From Sphingomonas sp. EC-HK361 (GTDB lineage Bacteria > Pseudomonadota > Alphaproteobacteria > Sphingomonadales > Sphingomonadaceae): 64,000 nt of DNA. Below, one piece after another: positions 1 to 8,479 of the stretch. The position numbers and the translations under genes are program-made. The stretch spans positions 1,441,105 through 1,505,104 of the forward strand of contig NZ_LR701494.1 of assembly GCF_902498785.1 (NCBI RefSeq), written 5' to 3'. The notes below the pieces were generated by a model that was not told the origin of the DNA, made no database searches, and saw only the letters and a list, made by a program, of their open reading frames with translations. Positions within the stretch are counted from its first letter, which is position 1. The number at the start of each line of letters is the position of its first letter.

Positions 1-224
1 ACGGGGTCGGCATCGAAGGTCAGCCGGTCCTGGGACGCGCCGGGCGCGAGCCCGATCTTGACGAGCGCGGGCCAATATTGCGCGACGAGATCCCGCAGCT
101 TCTGCTCGGCACCGGGCGCGGGATCGGTTGCGCCAACGTCAAATCCGCGAGCCAGATAATAAGCCGCCCAACTGGCGCCGATGACGCCGCAACCGACGAT
201 GCCGATTTTTTGAGGTGTCGCCAC
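1..224 (-). CDS. 3-hydroxyacyl-CoA dehydrogenase-like NAD-binding protein, N-terminal part (runs off the window)
   Basis: Only the first 74 codons are in the window; the rest lies beyond base 1. The start is a GTG at 222-224 preceded by a GGAG about eight bases upstream. The N-terminus, KIGIVGCGVIGASWAAYYLA, is a Rossmann dinucleotide fold of the GxGxxG type seen in 3-hydroxyacyl-CoA and carnitine dehydrogenases. It should oxidise a 3-hydroxyacyl-type substrate with NAD; the substrate cannot be told. It is divergent from the LysR-type regulator at 404, which may control it. It is a different gene from paaH further right. Confidence 0.7.
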   Translation of the reverse strand, partial: MATPQKIGIVGCGVIGASWAAYYLARGFDVGATDPAPGAEQKLRDLVAQYWPALVKIGLAPGASQDRLTFDADP

Positions 225-403
225 GATGATTTCTCCGTTTTGCTTGCGCAGATCTCGACGAGATGCGGACAAGCCTAAAAAATGTTCGAGGTGGGCGGGT
301 GTCTGATTGGCGATGTCCACCCATCTCTTGCGCCAAATCTATGCCTGCGTTGCCAGACACACCAAGACTTGCTAGCGCTACAAGCTATGCTCAGGAGGCA
401 TGG

Positions 404-1276
404 TTGGAACTGCGCCACATCCGATACTTCGTTGCCGTCGCGGAATCCGGAAGCGTCAGCACGGCAGCGCGATCCCGGCTGCATACCTCGCAGCCGTCAC
501 TGAGCCGGCAGTTGCTCGAGCTTGAAGAAGAGCTGGGCGTGAAGCTCTTCGAACGACGGTCTCGTGGCGTGGTGCTTACCGATCCGGGCCTCGTGTTCCT
601 GGAACGAAGCCGGCGCGTGTTGAAAGAAGTCGATGACGCGGCTGCGGCGGCCAGAAATACTCCGGCTGTGTTGAGGCTGGGGGTCCTCCCCGGGCTTGAA
701 CTGTCGACACTGCCCAGGGTGGTCGAACTTGCCCGGAAGCATTCCCCCGAAGCGGAAATTCGCGTGATGAGCGCCTCATCTCCGCGACTGATCGAGGAGT
801 TGCGCGCCGGGAACATCGATATGGCTTTCATGCGTCAGGACGAAGACGCGGTGGATATCCATTTCGAGATTGCGGGCTATCACGGCCTCACCGCCTTTCT
901 GCGCGACGACCATGCTCTGGCTGCGAAGCCCGAGCTCGTCTTCGAGGACCTGATCGATCAGACCTATGTGTCAGTCGGGCGTCGGTCCGCCCCGGCTCTG
1001 CGCGTGGCCATCGACGCCTGGGCGCAGCGCAAGGACCTGCCGCTGCGCCCGGTCCACACGGCCGCCAACATTGCCTCGGCGCTGTCGCTCATCCTCACGG
1101 TCGGAGGCTTTTCGCTTTTGCCGAAATATGCCGACCAGCTCCTGCTCCCGCGCGTCATCACGCGTCCTCTCGTCGACGGACCTTCCCCAATCCCGCTCAT
1201 GATCGGCTACCGGCCCAAGAACGCATCCCGCTCCAGGCATTTGATGGAAGCTGTGCGAAAAGGGTGGCGGGCCTAG
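404..1276 (+). CDS. LysR-family transcriptional regulator (HcaR/CynR-like)
   Basis: A 290-residue LysR-type regulator. I chose the TTG at 404 because it is preceded by a clear AGGAGG five bases upstream and gives the usual family start MELRHIRYFVAVAE; the longer frame from 263 adds unrelated residues. The winged HTH covers residues 1-60 (SVSTAARSRLHTSQPSLSRQ), followed by a periplasmic-binding-like effector domain to the C-terminus. It is divergent from the dehydrogenase fragment at the window edge, the classic LysR layout, so that gene is the likeliest target. Effector unknown. No PaaR-type palindrome was seen in this promoter region. Confidence 0.88.
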   Translation: MELRHIRYFVAVAESGSVSTAARSRLHTSQPSLSRQLLELEEELGVKLFERRSRGVVLTDPGLVFLERSRRVLKEVDDAAAAARNTPAVLRLGVLPGLELSTLPRVVELARKHSPEAEIRVMSASSPRLIEELRAGNIDMAFMRQDEDAVDIHFEIAGYHGLTAFLRDDHALAAKPELVFEDLIDQTYVSVGRRSAPALRVAIDAWAQRKDLPLRPVHTAANIASALSLILTVGGFSLLPKYADQLLLPRVITRPLVDGPSPIPLMIGYRPKNASRSRHLMEAVRKGWRA

Positions 1277-1435
1277 TCGTACAGCCCATGCCCGGTGGTC
1301 GGCTCACCGGCCACGATCATGCCGGGGGTCTGCCCCGCGCATCATCAGCCTGGGCAGTTCGTATGTCAGTGAGCGAAAGAGCTCCGCTCAGCATCATCGT
1401 GCCGTTACAATAGCGAACGGGATGACAGCAGATTG

Positions 1436-2041
1436 CTATGCTGCCCGTTTGCCGCTCGCGGATTTCTTGCCGATCAGCTCGAGAACCATTTCCGCCAGTT
1501 CGTCGATCTTTATGTCTCCGTCAGGATCGTACCAGGTGTGGGTCCAGTTGATCATCCCGAAGAGCAGCATGGTCTGGACGCGTGCCCGTTTCGGGTCGCC
1601 GGCCAGACCCGGGGTGAGAGCGGTGAGTAGCTTCTGGGTCACTTCGACCACCTGGCGCTGCTTGCTCACGATCGTTTCACGCATTGCGTCTGGCAAATGC
1701 GCCAGCTCGTTCAACAGCACTTTCTGGCGGCTCGCCGCGCCCATATAGTGGCGCAGGAAGGCATGGATCAGCCTGTTGAACTGGTCGGCGGCTCGCCCGC
1801 CTTCCCGGGCCACCTGATGGGTATCCTCCACGAGCTGATCGATGTGCGAAGACATCACCTCGTAAAGAATATCCTCCTTCGAAGGGAAATAATGGTAGAT
1901 GAGCGACTTGGACGTCTGGCACGCTGCGGCGAGATCGGAGAGGGATGCGCCGGTGAAGCCGCGCCGAGCAAAGAGTTCGGCTGCCTTGTCGACGATCGCT
2001 ATGCGGCGCTCCTCATAATCCGGGGCCTGGGTGCGCGCCAT
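1436..2041 (-). CDS. paaR: TetR-family repressor, probable PaaR of the phenylacetate/styrene regulon
   Basis: A 201-residue TetR/AcrR protein. The HTH is at residues 20-60 (GFTGASLSDLAAACQTSKSL then IYHYFPSKEDIL), followed by an all-helical ligand domain. Start is the ATG at 2041; a longer frame to 2173 crosses the promoter and was rejected. TetR-type PaaR proteins in other proteobacteria repress paa genes and release DNA on binding phenylacetyl-CoA. That role is inferred here from position downstream of paaF and from matching palindromes upstream of itself and of four other sty/paa promoters. It has its own promoter, and read-through from paaF is also possible. Confidence 0.82.
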   Translation of the reverse strand: MARTQAPDYEERRIAIVDKAAELFARRGFTGASLSDLAAACQTSKSLIYHYFPSKEDILYEVMSSHIDQLVEDTHQVAREGGRAADQFNRLIHAFLRHYMGAASRQKVLLNELAHLPDAMRETIVSKQRQVVEVTQKLLTALTPGLAGDPKRARVQTMLLFGMINWTHTWYDPDGDIKIDELAEMVLELIGKKSASGKRAA

Positions 2042-2080
2042 CAATCCGTCCAATCCACACAAGAGTATAAGAACCGACCC

Positions 2081-2109
2081 TATTATCCGGATCGGCCCGA
2101 AATTCTCAA
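2081..2109 (-). promoter_or_regulatory. Predicted sigma-70 promoter of paaR
   Basis: On the minus strand TTGAGA (2104-2109) is followed after 17 bases by ATAATA (2081-2086), about 40 bases before the paaR ATG. A palindromic operator lies immediately upstream. Read by eye only. Confidence 0.5.
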
Positions 2110-2116
2110 GCAATGA

Positions 2117-2132
2117 TTGACCGGCCGGTCGG
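2117..2132. promoter_or_regulatory. PaaR-type operator upstream of paaR
   Basis: TTGACCGGCCGGTCGG contains the perfect 12-base palindrome GACCGGCCGGTC (2119-2130). It is the most symmetrical of five related sites in this window and sits just upstream of the paaR -35 box, consistent with autoregulation. Confidence 0.65.
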
Positions 2133-2245
2133 CCTCGAGAGGACGGCAGCTGCTGCAAGCGACCAATAGCCATTCCAGACGGGATCGACCGGCCACATGT
2201 GCGCCTTGCCCGATGGCCCCCGTCACCGGACCAGGGCCTTGGCCA

Positions 2246-3037
2246 TCAGCCGCAGGACATTGCCGGCCAGACCGGATCGCGTCGTTCGCGGAAGGCCGCG
2301 ATGCCCTCGGCTTTCTCCGGACCGGCGAGCAGTGCAAGAAAGCGCTGGCGCTCGGCGCAGAGATGCTCGCTCAAGGAACGATCCGCGGCGTCTCTTATGC
2401 TGGCCTTCGCAGCCTTGAGCGCGCGAGGTGCGCGCGAGGCGAGCTTGCTTGCAAGGGTCAGCGCATCGGACAAGGCCTCGCCGTCCCGGGCCAGCCGCGC
2501 GATCAGCCCGAGATCATATGCGCGCCTGGCGTGGATCGGCTCGCCCGTCAGCACCATATCCAGGGCGGCGGCCCGTCCTACGAGGCGCGGCAGGAGCGCA
2601 GTGCCCCCTGCCCCAGGGATGATCCCGAGATTGGTTTCGGGCTGGCCGATCCTGGCATTTTCGGCCGCGACAACGATGTCGCAGCGCAGCATCAGTTCGC
2701 AGCCCGCGCCGAGGCACCAGCCCTCGACCGCCGCCACCAGCGGTTTGGGGAAGCCCGCGATACAGGCCCAGGCGTTCCAGCGCGGCCCGGCGATCGGCTC
2801 CTTTCCGTCGGAGCGCTCCAGTTCCCCAAGATCGGCACCCGCCGCGAATACCTTCTCGTTTCCGGCAAGGACGACACAGCGAATGGTATCATCGTCGGCC
2901 GCGCCCATCAGCTCGCGGGCGATCATCTCGAGCAGAGGCGTCGCGAGAGCGTTGCGGCTTGCCGGCCGGTTGAGGGTCAGCAGCAACACGCCATCGGAAG
3001 GCCGCGACGCGAGCAGCATGGGGGCCTCAGCTGTCAT
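2246..3037 (-). CDS. paaF: 2,3-dehydroadipyl-CoA hydratase (enoyl-CoA hydratase) PaaF
   Basis: A 263-residue crotonase-fold protein. In the phenylacetate pathway PaaF hydrates 2,3-dehydroadipyl-CoA to 3-hydroxyadipyl-CoA in the cytoplasm. Visible family features are the oxyanion-hole segment (AAGADLGELE) and the catalytic region GAGCELMLRCDIVVAAENAR and GIIPGAGGT, with Glu in the expected places. The ATG at 3037 overlaps the end of paaE; an internal ATG at 3019 is an alternative start. It is the last gene of the paaABCDEF unit. Assignment as PaaF rather than PaaG rests on its typical hydratase motifs and on the better PaaG candidate at 10019. Confidence 0.82.
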   Translation of the reverse strand: MTAEAPMLLASRPSDGVLLLTLNRPASRNALATPLLEMIARELMGAADDDTIRCVVLAGNEKVFAAGADLGELERSDGKEPIAGPRWNAWACIAGFPKPLVAAVEGWCLGAGCELMLRCDIVVAAENARIGQPETNLGIIPGAGGTALLPRLVGRAAALDMVLTGEPIHARRAYDLGLIARLARDGEALSDALTLASKLASRAPRALKAAKASIRDAADRSLSEHLCAERQRFLALLAGPEKAEGIAAFRERRDPVWPAMSCG

Positions 3038-4103
3038 AGTCGACAACCACACCCTCGCCGGCCGGGATGGACTGGCAGGTCAGGATGTAACCCTGCTCGA
3101 CTTCCTGCGGGCTCAATCCGTAATTCTTTTTCATGGTGACCTCGCCAGCGACCAGTTTGGCCCGACAGGTCGCGCACACGCCCGCCTTGCACGCATAGGG
3201 CGCAGGGAGTCCGGAGGCCCGGGCGCTCTCGAGGATATTGCCCTTCTCGGCATCGAATTCGATGGCCCGGCGCCGTCCGTCGACACGAACTTCCATCCGC
3301 AGGCCCTGCGCCTTCCGGCGGCTCTCACGATCCGCTTGCCGTTCCGTCTCGCTCTCCTCGCCGGTGGAAAAGCGCTCGGTCAGGACATGTTCCGGCGACA
3401 GGCCCGCGCCCAGCATCGCCAGCTCGGCGGCGTCCATCATGGCACCCGGACCGCAGATGAACGCGACATCGATCGCGGCCGGGTCGACAAGCGAGTCCAG
3501 GACCATGGCGATCCGCGCCTCGTCCAGGCGACCGTTGAACAATTCGATATCGTCGAACTCGCTGGTGAGGAAATGATAGATCTGGAGCCGACCCAGATAG
3601 CGGTCCTTCAGCGCGGCGAGTTCCTCGAGAAACATGATCGAGGAGGAACTCCGATTGCCATAGAGCAGCGTGAAACGACTGTCTTGCTCGATCGCCAGGC
3701 CCGTCCTGATGAGCGAGAGAACCGGCGTGATGCCCGAGCCCGCGGCGAAGGCCAGATAATGATGCCGAGCCTCGGGCTCGAATTTCCAGGTGAAATGGCC
3801 GCGCGGTGCCATCGTTTCGATGATATCGCCCGCCTTCAATGATTGAAGCGCCCAGCCGGAGAAAAGTCCGCCTTCCACCTGCTTGATGGCGACCCGCAGC
3901 GGGCCGTTGCCCGGTGCCGCGCAGATCGAATAGTTGCGGCGCACATCCTGCCCGGCGATTTCCGCGCGGAAAGTCAGATGCTGTCCCGGAAGAAAGGCAA
4001 AGGTCTCGGCAAGCGACGGATCAGGCTCGAGCGTCACCGCGATCGCCTGATCGGTTTCGTGGGCGACGTCCAGGATCTTGAGCGGATGGAAAGCGGTCGA
4101 CAT
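3027..4103 (-). CDS. paaE: Phenylacetyl-CoA epoxidase reductase subunit PaaE
   Basis: A 358-residue reductase that passes electrons from NADPH to the PaaABC oxygenase. Domain order is FAD-binding (about 1-110, with RRNYSICAAP), NAD(P)-binding (about 115-230, FAAGSGITPVLSL) and a C-terminal plant-type 2Fe-2S domain (about 270-358). The cluster ligands appear as CKAGVCATC plus a distal Cys in YILTCQS. Start ATG 4103 has AGGAA upstream; the upstream extension to 4232 overlaps paaD and was rejected. Length matches the family. It lies eight bases after paaD. Confidence 0.94.
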   Translation of the reverse strand: MSTAFHPLKILDVAHETDQAIAVTLEPDPSLAETFAFLPGQHLTFRAEIAGQDVRRNYSICAAPGNGPLRVAIKQVEGGLFSGWALQSLKAGDIIETMAPRGHFTWKFEPEARHHYLAFAAGSGITPVLSLIRTGLAIEQDSRFTLLYGNRSSSSIMFLEELAALKDRYLGRLQIYHFLTSEFDDIELFNGRLDEARIAMVLDSLVDPAAIDVAFICGPGAMMDAAELAMLGAGLSPEHVLTERFSTGEESETERQADRESRRKAQGLRMEVRVDGRRRAIEFDAEKGNILESARASGLPAPYACKAGVCATCRAKLVAGEVTMKKNYGLSPQEVEQGYILTCQSIPAGEGVVVDYDS

Positions 4104-4111
4104 TGGCGTTC

Positions 4112-4615
4112 CTAATGACATTTGAAGCGATCGAACGGTTCTTGGCAGTCGAGGCAGCGCCACAGCGCCTTGCACGGGGTCGATCCGAAACGGCTGACCT
4201 CCTGCGTATGCAGCGATCCGCAGCGGGGACATTCGGCAGGAGAGTCAGCCCGAAGCGATCGCGATCCGGCGCCTTTGGGTGGCGGTGCGATGCCATAGGC
4301 GCGCAGCTTCTCGCGTCCCTCGTCGCTGATCCAGTCGGTCGTCCATGGCGGCGAAAGGACCGTCTTGATCCCCACATCGGCAAAGCCGGCTTCGTCGAGA
4401 GCCGCGCGGACGGATGCCTCGATGACCAGCGTCGCGGGGCAGCCGGTGTAGGTTGGCGTGATGGTCACGACCGGAGGATCGCAACGCACGCCGCGGACGA
4501 TGCCCAGGTCCGTCACCGACACCGCCGGTATCTCCGGATCGGGAACGGTAGCGAGAACCGCCATGATCCGGTCGGCAACGGCATCGTCAAGGACCTCGGA
4601 AACCATGCCGATCAC
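4112..4615 (-). CDS. paaD: Phenylacetyl-CoA epoxidase maturation protein PaaD
   Basis: A 167-residue protein with an N-terminal MIP18/DUF59 domain (DPEIPAVSVTDLGIVRGV; TPTYTGCPA) and a C-terminal zinc-ribbon-like tail with Cys pairs (CPRCGS and CLDC). PaaD is needed for the epoxidase and is thought to help iron-sulfur or di-iron maturation. The frame opens with a GTG at 4615 overlapping the paaC stop as GTGA; an ATG three codons inside (4606) is an alternative start. Translation is probably coupled to paaC. Confidence 0.92.
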   Translation of the reverse strand: MIGMVSEVLDDAVADRIMAVLATVPDPEIPAVSVTDLGIVRGVRCDPPVVTITPTYTGCPATLVIEASVRAALDEAGFADVGIKTVLSPPWTTDWISDEGREKLRAYGIAPPPKGAGSRSLRADSPAECPRCGSLHTQEVSRFGSTPCKALWRCLDCQEPFDRFKCH

Positions 4616-5460
4616 CAGACCGCGTCAGGGTAGGTGCGCGGCAGATACTGCATCGTTGCGAGCAGATGGCCGAGATGCTCGCCATGATGGCCGATCCGGC
4701 CGCCAGTAAGGGCGCGGGGATATTCGGGGAGGGGCAAGGTGGCGTCGCGCAGCACGTTTCCGACGGTCGCGTCGAAACCCTGGCGAAGTTCCGCCCGATC
4801 GACCGCGATACCCGCGCGGGTCAAGGACTGCTCGATCTCATCGCTCTGGAACATCTCGTCAACGAAGCGCCAGAACCAGTCCAGGCCGTCGACCATGCGC
4901 CGCCGGCTTTCCTCGGTACCGTCTCCGAGCCGGACCACCCAGTCGGAGGCAAGCTCGGCATGGTAGCGCACTTCCTTGACCGCCTTGGCGGCAATCTCCG
5001 CGATCCGGTGATCGGACGAGCCGGTCAGTCGTTCGAACAGCGACAGCTGCATGGTGGAAAACAGGAATTGCCGCGCGATGGTCTGCGCGAAATCGCCGTT
5101 CGGTTGCTCGACGAGCAGGCAATTGCGGAAGGCAAGAACATCCCGATGGAAAGCCAGCCTGTCGCCATCGCGGCCCTTTCCCTCCACCTCGCCCGCCAGG
5201 TTGAGGAACAGGCTCGCCTGACCGATCAGGTCGAGACCGATATTGGCGAGGCTGAGGTCGATCTCGAGCGCCGGCGCATGCCCGCACCATTCGGTGAGAC
5301 GCTGACCCAGGATCAGGCTGTCATCGCCAAGGCGCAGAAGATAGTCGAAGAGCGCCCCATGATGCTCGACCGCTTCGCCCGCGTCGAAGCTGCCGCCCGC
5401 CCGCGCCTTTTCGGCATTAGCCACATCGCCCGGCTGGATGGTCGGAAGCGACGGCGCCAT
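4612..5460 (-). CDS. paaC: Phenylacetyl-CoA epoxidase structural subunit PaaC
   Basis: A 282-residue ferritin-like helical protein that pairs with PaaA in the multicomponent epoxidase. Family features include EHHGALFDYLLRLGDDSLIL and DLIGQASLFLNLAGEVEGK. PaaC is the non-catalytic partner that stabilises PaaA in characterised systems. The ATG at 5458-5460 overlaps the paaB stop by one base (TGATG). A GTG directly before it (5463) would add one residue. Part of the paaABCDE unit. Confidence 0.93.
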   Translation of the reverse strand: MAPSLPTIQPGDVANAEKARAGGSFDAGEAVEHHGALFDYLLRLGDDSLILGQRLTEWCGHAPALEIDLSLANIGLDLIGQASLFLNLAGEVEGKGRDGDRLAFHRDVLAFRNCLLVEQPNGDFAQTIARQFLFSTMQLSLFERLTGSSDHRIAEIAAKAVKEVRYHAELASDWVVRLGDGTEESRRRMVDGLDWFWRFVDEMFQSDEIEQSLTRAGIAVDRAELRQGFDATVGNVLRDATLPLPEYPRALTGGRIGHHGEHLGHLLATMQYLPRTYPDAVW

Positions 5461-5744
5461 CACATATGCCCCACGGCGTCTGGGATGTCGTAGAAGGTCG
5501 GATGGCGATAGATCTTCGTCTCCGCCGGCTCGAACATCGGGCCGGACTGGTCCGGGTCGGAAGCGACGATATCGCTCGACTGTACGACCCAGAGGCTGAC
5601 GCCTTCCAGCCGCCGGGTATAGACGTCGCGCGCATGACGCAGGGCAAGTTCCCCATCGGGCGCATGCACCGACCCGACATGCTTATGGCTCAACCCGCCT
5701 TTCGACCGGATGAAGACCTCCCAGAGCGGCCAATCGTGGCTCAT
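5460..5744 (-). CDS. paaB: Phenylacetyl-CoA epoxidase subunit PaaB
   Basis: A 94-residue small subunit bridging the PaaAC heterodimers. The hallmark N-terminus DWPLWEVFIRSKGGLSHKHV and a central HARDVYTRR are present. Start ATG 5744 has AGGAC eight bases upstream. Its length matches the family, and it sits between paaA and paaC as in other bacteria. Confidence 0.95.
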   Translation of the reverse strand: MSHDWPLWEVFIRSKGGLSHKHVGSVHAPDGELALRHARDVYTRRLEGVSLWVVQSSDIVASDPDQSGPMFEPAETKIYRHPTFYDIPDAVGHM

Positions 5745-5777
5745 CAAAATCGTCCTTGTTTATGGTGTCGACAGGTC

Positions 5778-6773
5778 TCAGGCGGCAAGCCGGGCCCGGC
5801 GTTTGGCTTCATGGGCGTCGGCCGCCTCGCGGACCCAGGCGCCCTGCTCCCAGGCGTCGCGTCGGGCTTTCATGCGCTCCCTGGCGGTCGGTCCCTCGCC
5901 GCGAACCACGGCATAGAATTCCTCCCAGTCGATCTCGCCGAAATCATAGCCTTCCTTCTCAGCATTCCAGCGAAGGTCGGGATCGGGGATCGTCAGGCCC
6001 AGGAACTCCGCCTGCGGCACGGTCGCATCGACGAATTTCCGGCGGAGATCGTCATTGCTGTCGCGCTTGATCCGCCAGCGGAAGCCTTGCGCGGAATTGG
6101 GCGAATCCGCGTCGGGCGGACCGAACATCATCAGCGAGGGCCACCACCAGCGGTTGAGCGCGTCCTGTGCCATCGCCTTTTGCTCGGCTGTACCGGCGCC
6201 CAGCGTCATCATGATCTCGTAACCCTGGCGCTGGTGGAAGCTCTCCTCCTTGCAGACGCGGATCATCGCGCGGGCATAGGGACCATAAGACGTGCGCTGC
6301 AACGGCACCTGGTTCATGATCGCGGCGCCGTCGACGAGCCAGCCGATGGCGCCGATATCGGCCCAGGTCAGCGTCGGATAATTGAAGATGGTGCTGTACT
6401 TGGCCTTGCCCGCATGAAGCGCCTCGATCATCTCCTCTCGGCTCGTGCCGAGCGTCTCGGCGGCGCAGTAAAGATAGAGCCCGTGGCCGCCTTCGTCCTG
6501 CACCTTGGCCAGCAGGATCGCCTTGCGTCGCAGCGACGGCGCGCGCGTCAGCCAGTTGCCTTCCGGTAGCATGCCGACAATTTCGGAATGCGCATGCTGC
6601 GAGATCTGGCGCACGAGCGTCCGACGATAAGCCTCGGGCATCCAGTCCTTGGGCTCGATGAATTCGTCCGCGGCCACCCGCGCCTCGAAGGCGGCGACGA
6701 GTTCCGGGTCTTCGGACACGATCGAAACGGGGGCGACCTTACCGCCCTGCTCCTTGAGCTCGGTGGTATACAT
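5778..6773 (-). CDS. paaA: Phenylacetyl-CoA 1,2-epoxidase catalytic subunit PaaA
   Basis: A 331-residue di-iron oxygenase subunit that epoxidises the ring of phenylacetyl-CoA. Candidate iron ligands are visible: Glu64 (AHSEIVG), Glu94 and His97 (QDEGGHG), and Glu177 and His180 (KEESFHQ). Start ATG 6773 has AAGGAG upstream; the longer frame to 6908 reads through the promoter and into paaJ. It is the first gene of the paaABCDEF unit, with its own promoter and a PaaR-type operator. Length is typical. Confidence 0.96.
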   Translation of the reverse strand: MYTTELKEQGGKVAPVSIVSEDPELVAAFEARVAADEFIEPKDWMPEAYRRTLVRQISQHAHSEIVGMLPEGNWLTRAPSLRRKAILLAKVQDEGGHGLYLYCAAETLGTSREEMIEALHAGKAKYSTIFNYPTLTWADIGAIGWLVDGAAIMNQVPLQRTSYGPYARAMIRVCKEESFHQRQGYEIMMTLGAGTAEQKAMAQDALNRWWWPSLMMFGPPDADSPNSAQGFRWRIKRDSNDDLRRKFVDATVPQAEFLGLTIPDPDLRWNAEKEGYDFGEIDWEEFYAVVRGEGPTARERMKARRDAWEQGAWVREAADAHEAKRRARLAA

Positions 6774-6800
6774 CGGCTTGCTCCTTCTCAGTACGAATCC

Positions 6801-6829
6801 GGTATATAATTCACCGACCGGACGGTCAA
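6801..6829 (-). promoter_or_regulatory. Promoter and overlapping PaaR-type operator of paaABCDEF
   Basis: On the minus strand TTGACC (6824-6829) and TATACC (6801-6806) are spaced by 17 bases. The imperfect palindrome TTGACCGTCCGGTCGGTG (6812-6829) covers the -35 box and half the spacer, a position where a bound repressor would block RNA polymerase. It lies in the 70-base gap between the paaJ stop and the paaA start. Confidence 0.65.
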
Positions 6830-6843
6830 CTAATTTTGTGCGC

Positions 6844-8046
6844 TCAGACCCGCTCGATGATCGTGGCGATGCCCTGCCCGACGCCGATGCACATCGTGCA
6901 CAGCGCATAGCGGGCGCCGCGGCGCTGGAGCTCCTCGGTGGCGGTCAGCAGGAGGCGCGCGCCCGACATGCCCAGCGGATGACCGAGCGCGATCGCACCA
7001 CCATTCGGGTTCACATGCTCCGCATCGTCGGGCAGGCCGAGCCGGCGCATCACGGCCAGGCCCTGGCTGGCGAAGGCTTCGTTGAGTTCAACAAGATCCA
7101 TGTCGCCGATCGAAAGGCCGAGCCGTGCGAGCAGCTTTTCGGAAGCCGGGGCGGGACCGATCCCCATGATGCGCGGAGGAACGCCCGCAACCGCGCCGCC
7201 CACCACGCGGGCGCGCGGCGTGAGGCCATATTTTGCGGCGGCAGCCTCGCTCGCCACGATGATGGCGGCCGCTCCATCATTCACACCGGATGCATTGCCG
7301 GCGGTGACCGTTCCGTCGGGGCGCACGATAGGTTTCAGCCTGGCGAGCGTTTCGACGCTGGTCTCGCGCGGATGCTCGTCGCGGGTGACAAGCAGAGGAT
7401 CGCCTTTCCTTTGCGGGACCGCGACGGGAACGATCTCGGCATCGAACCGGCCGGACGCCTGGGCCGACGCTGCGCGGCGCTGGCTTTCGGCCGCGAACCG
7501 GTCCTGATCCTCGCGCGTCACGTGGAAATCCTGGGCGACATTCTCCGCGGTCTCCGGCATCGAATCGATACCGAATTGAGCCTTGAGCGCCTTGTTCACG
7601 AACCGCCAGCCGATGGTGGTGTCGTAAACCGCGTTGGACCGCGAAAACGGCCCGTCGGCTTTGGGCATGACGAACGGCGCGCGGGTCATGCTCTCCACCC
7701 CACCTGCGACGATGAACTCTGCTTCGCCCGCCTTGATCGCACGAGCCGCCATTGCGACCGCGTCCATCCCCGAGCCGCACAGGCGGTTGACGGTGGTGCC
7801 CGGGGCCTGCTCGCCGAAACCTCCCAGCAGCGCCGCCATGCGGGCGACATTGCGATTATCTTCGCCTGCCTGGTTGGCGCAGCCGAGAATGACGTCGTCG
7901 AGCGCGGCCCAGTCGACCTTCGGATTGCGCTCGACAAGGGCCCGGATCGGGACTGCGGCAAGGTCGTCGGCGCGCACGCCGGCAAGGCTGCCGCCATAGC
8001 GGCCAACAGGTGTGCGAATCGCGTCGCAGATGAAAGCGTCAGGCAT
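6844..8046 (-). CDS. paaJ: 3-oxoadipyl-CoA / 3-oxo-5,6-dehydrosuberyl-CoA thiolase PaaJ
   Basis: A 400-residue thiolase that cleaves the two beta-ketoacyl-CoA intermediates of the pathway to give acetyl-CoA and succinyl-CoA. Catalytic motifs are all visible: nucleophile Cys in [11 protein letters not shown] (about residue 90), His in [11 protein letters not shown], and the C-terminal Cys in [10 protein letters not shown]. Start ATG 8046 overlaps the end of paaI by eight bases. Last gene of the paaHIJ unit. Confidence 0.93.
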   Translation of the reverse strand: MPDAFICDAIRTPVGRYGGSLAGVRADDLAAVPIRALVERNPKVDWAALDDVILGCANQAGEDNRNVARMAALLGGFGEQAPGTTVNRLCGSGMDAVAMAARAIKAGEAEFIVAGGVESMTRAPFVMPKADGPFSRSNAVYDTTIGWRFVNKALKAQFGIDSMPETAENVAQDFHVTREDQDRFAAESQRRAASAQASGRFDAEIVPVAVPQRKGDPLLVTRDEHPRETSVETLARLKPIVRPDGTVTAGNASGVNDGAAAIIVASEAAAAKYGLTPRARVVGGAVAGVPPRIMGIGPAPASEKLLARLGLSIGDMDLVELNEAFASQGLAVMRRLGLPDDAEHVNPNGGAIALGHPLGMSGARLLLTATEELQRRGARYALCTMCIGVGQGIATIIERV

Positions 8047-8479
8047 CGTCTTGGTTCTCCGATGGCAGGATCGCACCGCCGATGGTGCGGGAAAGGCCGT
8101 GAAAGGACGCGACGGCGCGCCCCTCGCTCGTGCGCACCGTCACCGCATAGGCGCCGCTGCGGCCGGACAGCATGACTTCGCTCGCTTCCGCGATCAGACG
8201 GTCGCCGCGTCTGGCGGGGCCGAGGAAGCTGATCGACGCGGCGTGCGCTACGGTGAAGGCATCGTGGGAGTTGCAGGCATAGGCGAAAGCCTGATCGGCC
8301 AGCGTGAAGATCGCGCCGCCATGGGCGGTTTCATAGCCGTTGAGCATGAAGGCGTTGACGGTGACGGCGATGCGGGCATATCCGGTCCGCACCTCCTCGA
8401 TCTCGATCCCCCACTCGGCGCCCATCGTCTCGCGGGTCCGCAGGAGATCGGTGATCGCTCTGGCTCGCGCATCGCTCAC
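8039..8479 (-). CDS. paaI: Hydroxyphenylacetyl-CoA-type thioesterase PaaI
   Basis: A 146-residue hotdog-fold thioesterase. The PaaI motif [20 protein letters not shown] carries the conserved Asp of the family. PaaI releases CoA from dead-end aryl-CoA products and protects the CoA pool. It overlaps paaH by four bases (ATGA) and paaJ by eight, so the three are surely one transcript. Confidence 0.92.
   Translation of the reverse strand: MSDARARAITDLLRTRETMGAEWGIEIEEVRTGYARIAVTVNAFMLNGYETAHGGAIFTLADQAFAYACNSHDAFTVAHAASISFLGPARRGDRLIAEASEVMLSGRSGAYAVTVRTSEGRAVASFHGLSRTIGGAILPSENQDDA

Noticed and set aside
1277-1435. Gap between the first LysR gene and paaR, checked for a small gene or terminator
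   Set aside because: A few short readings look like a decayed C-terminus, but no frame or hairpin is convincing.
2117-3842. Overlapping plus-strand frames of 340 and 547 codons
   Set aside because: Antisense of paaF and paaE; no motifs, and they start inside the paaR promoter.
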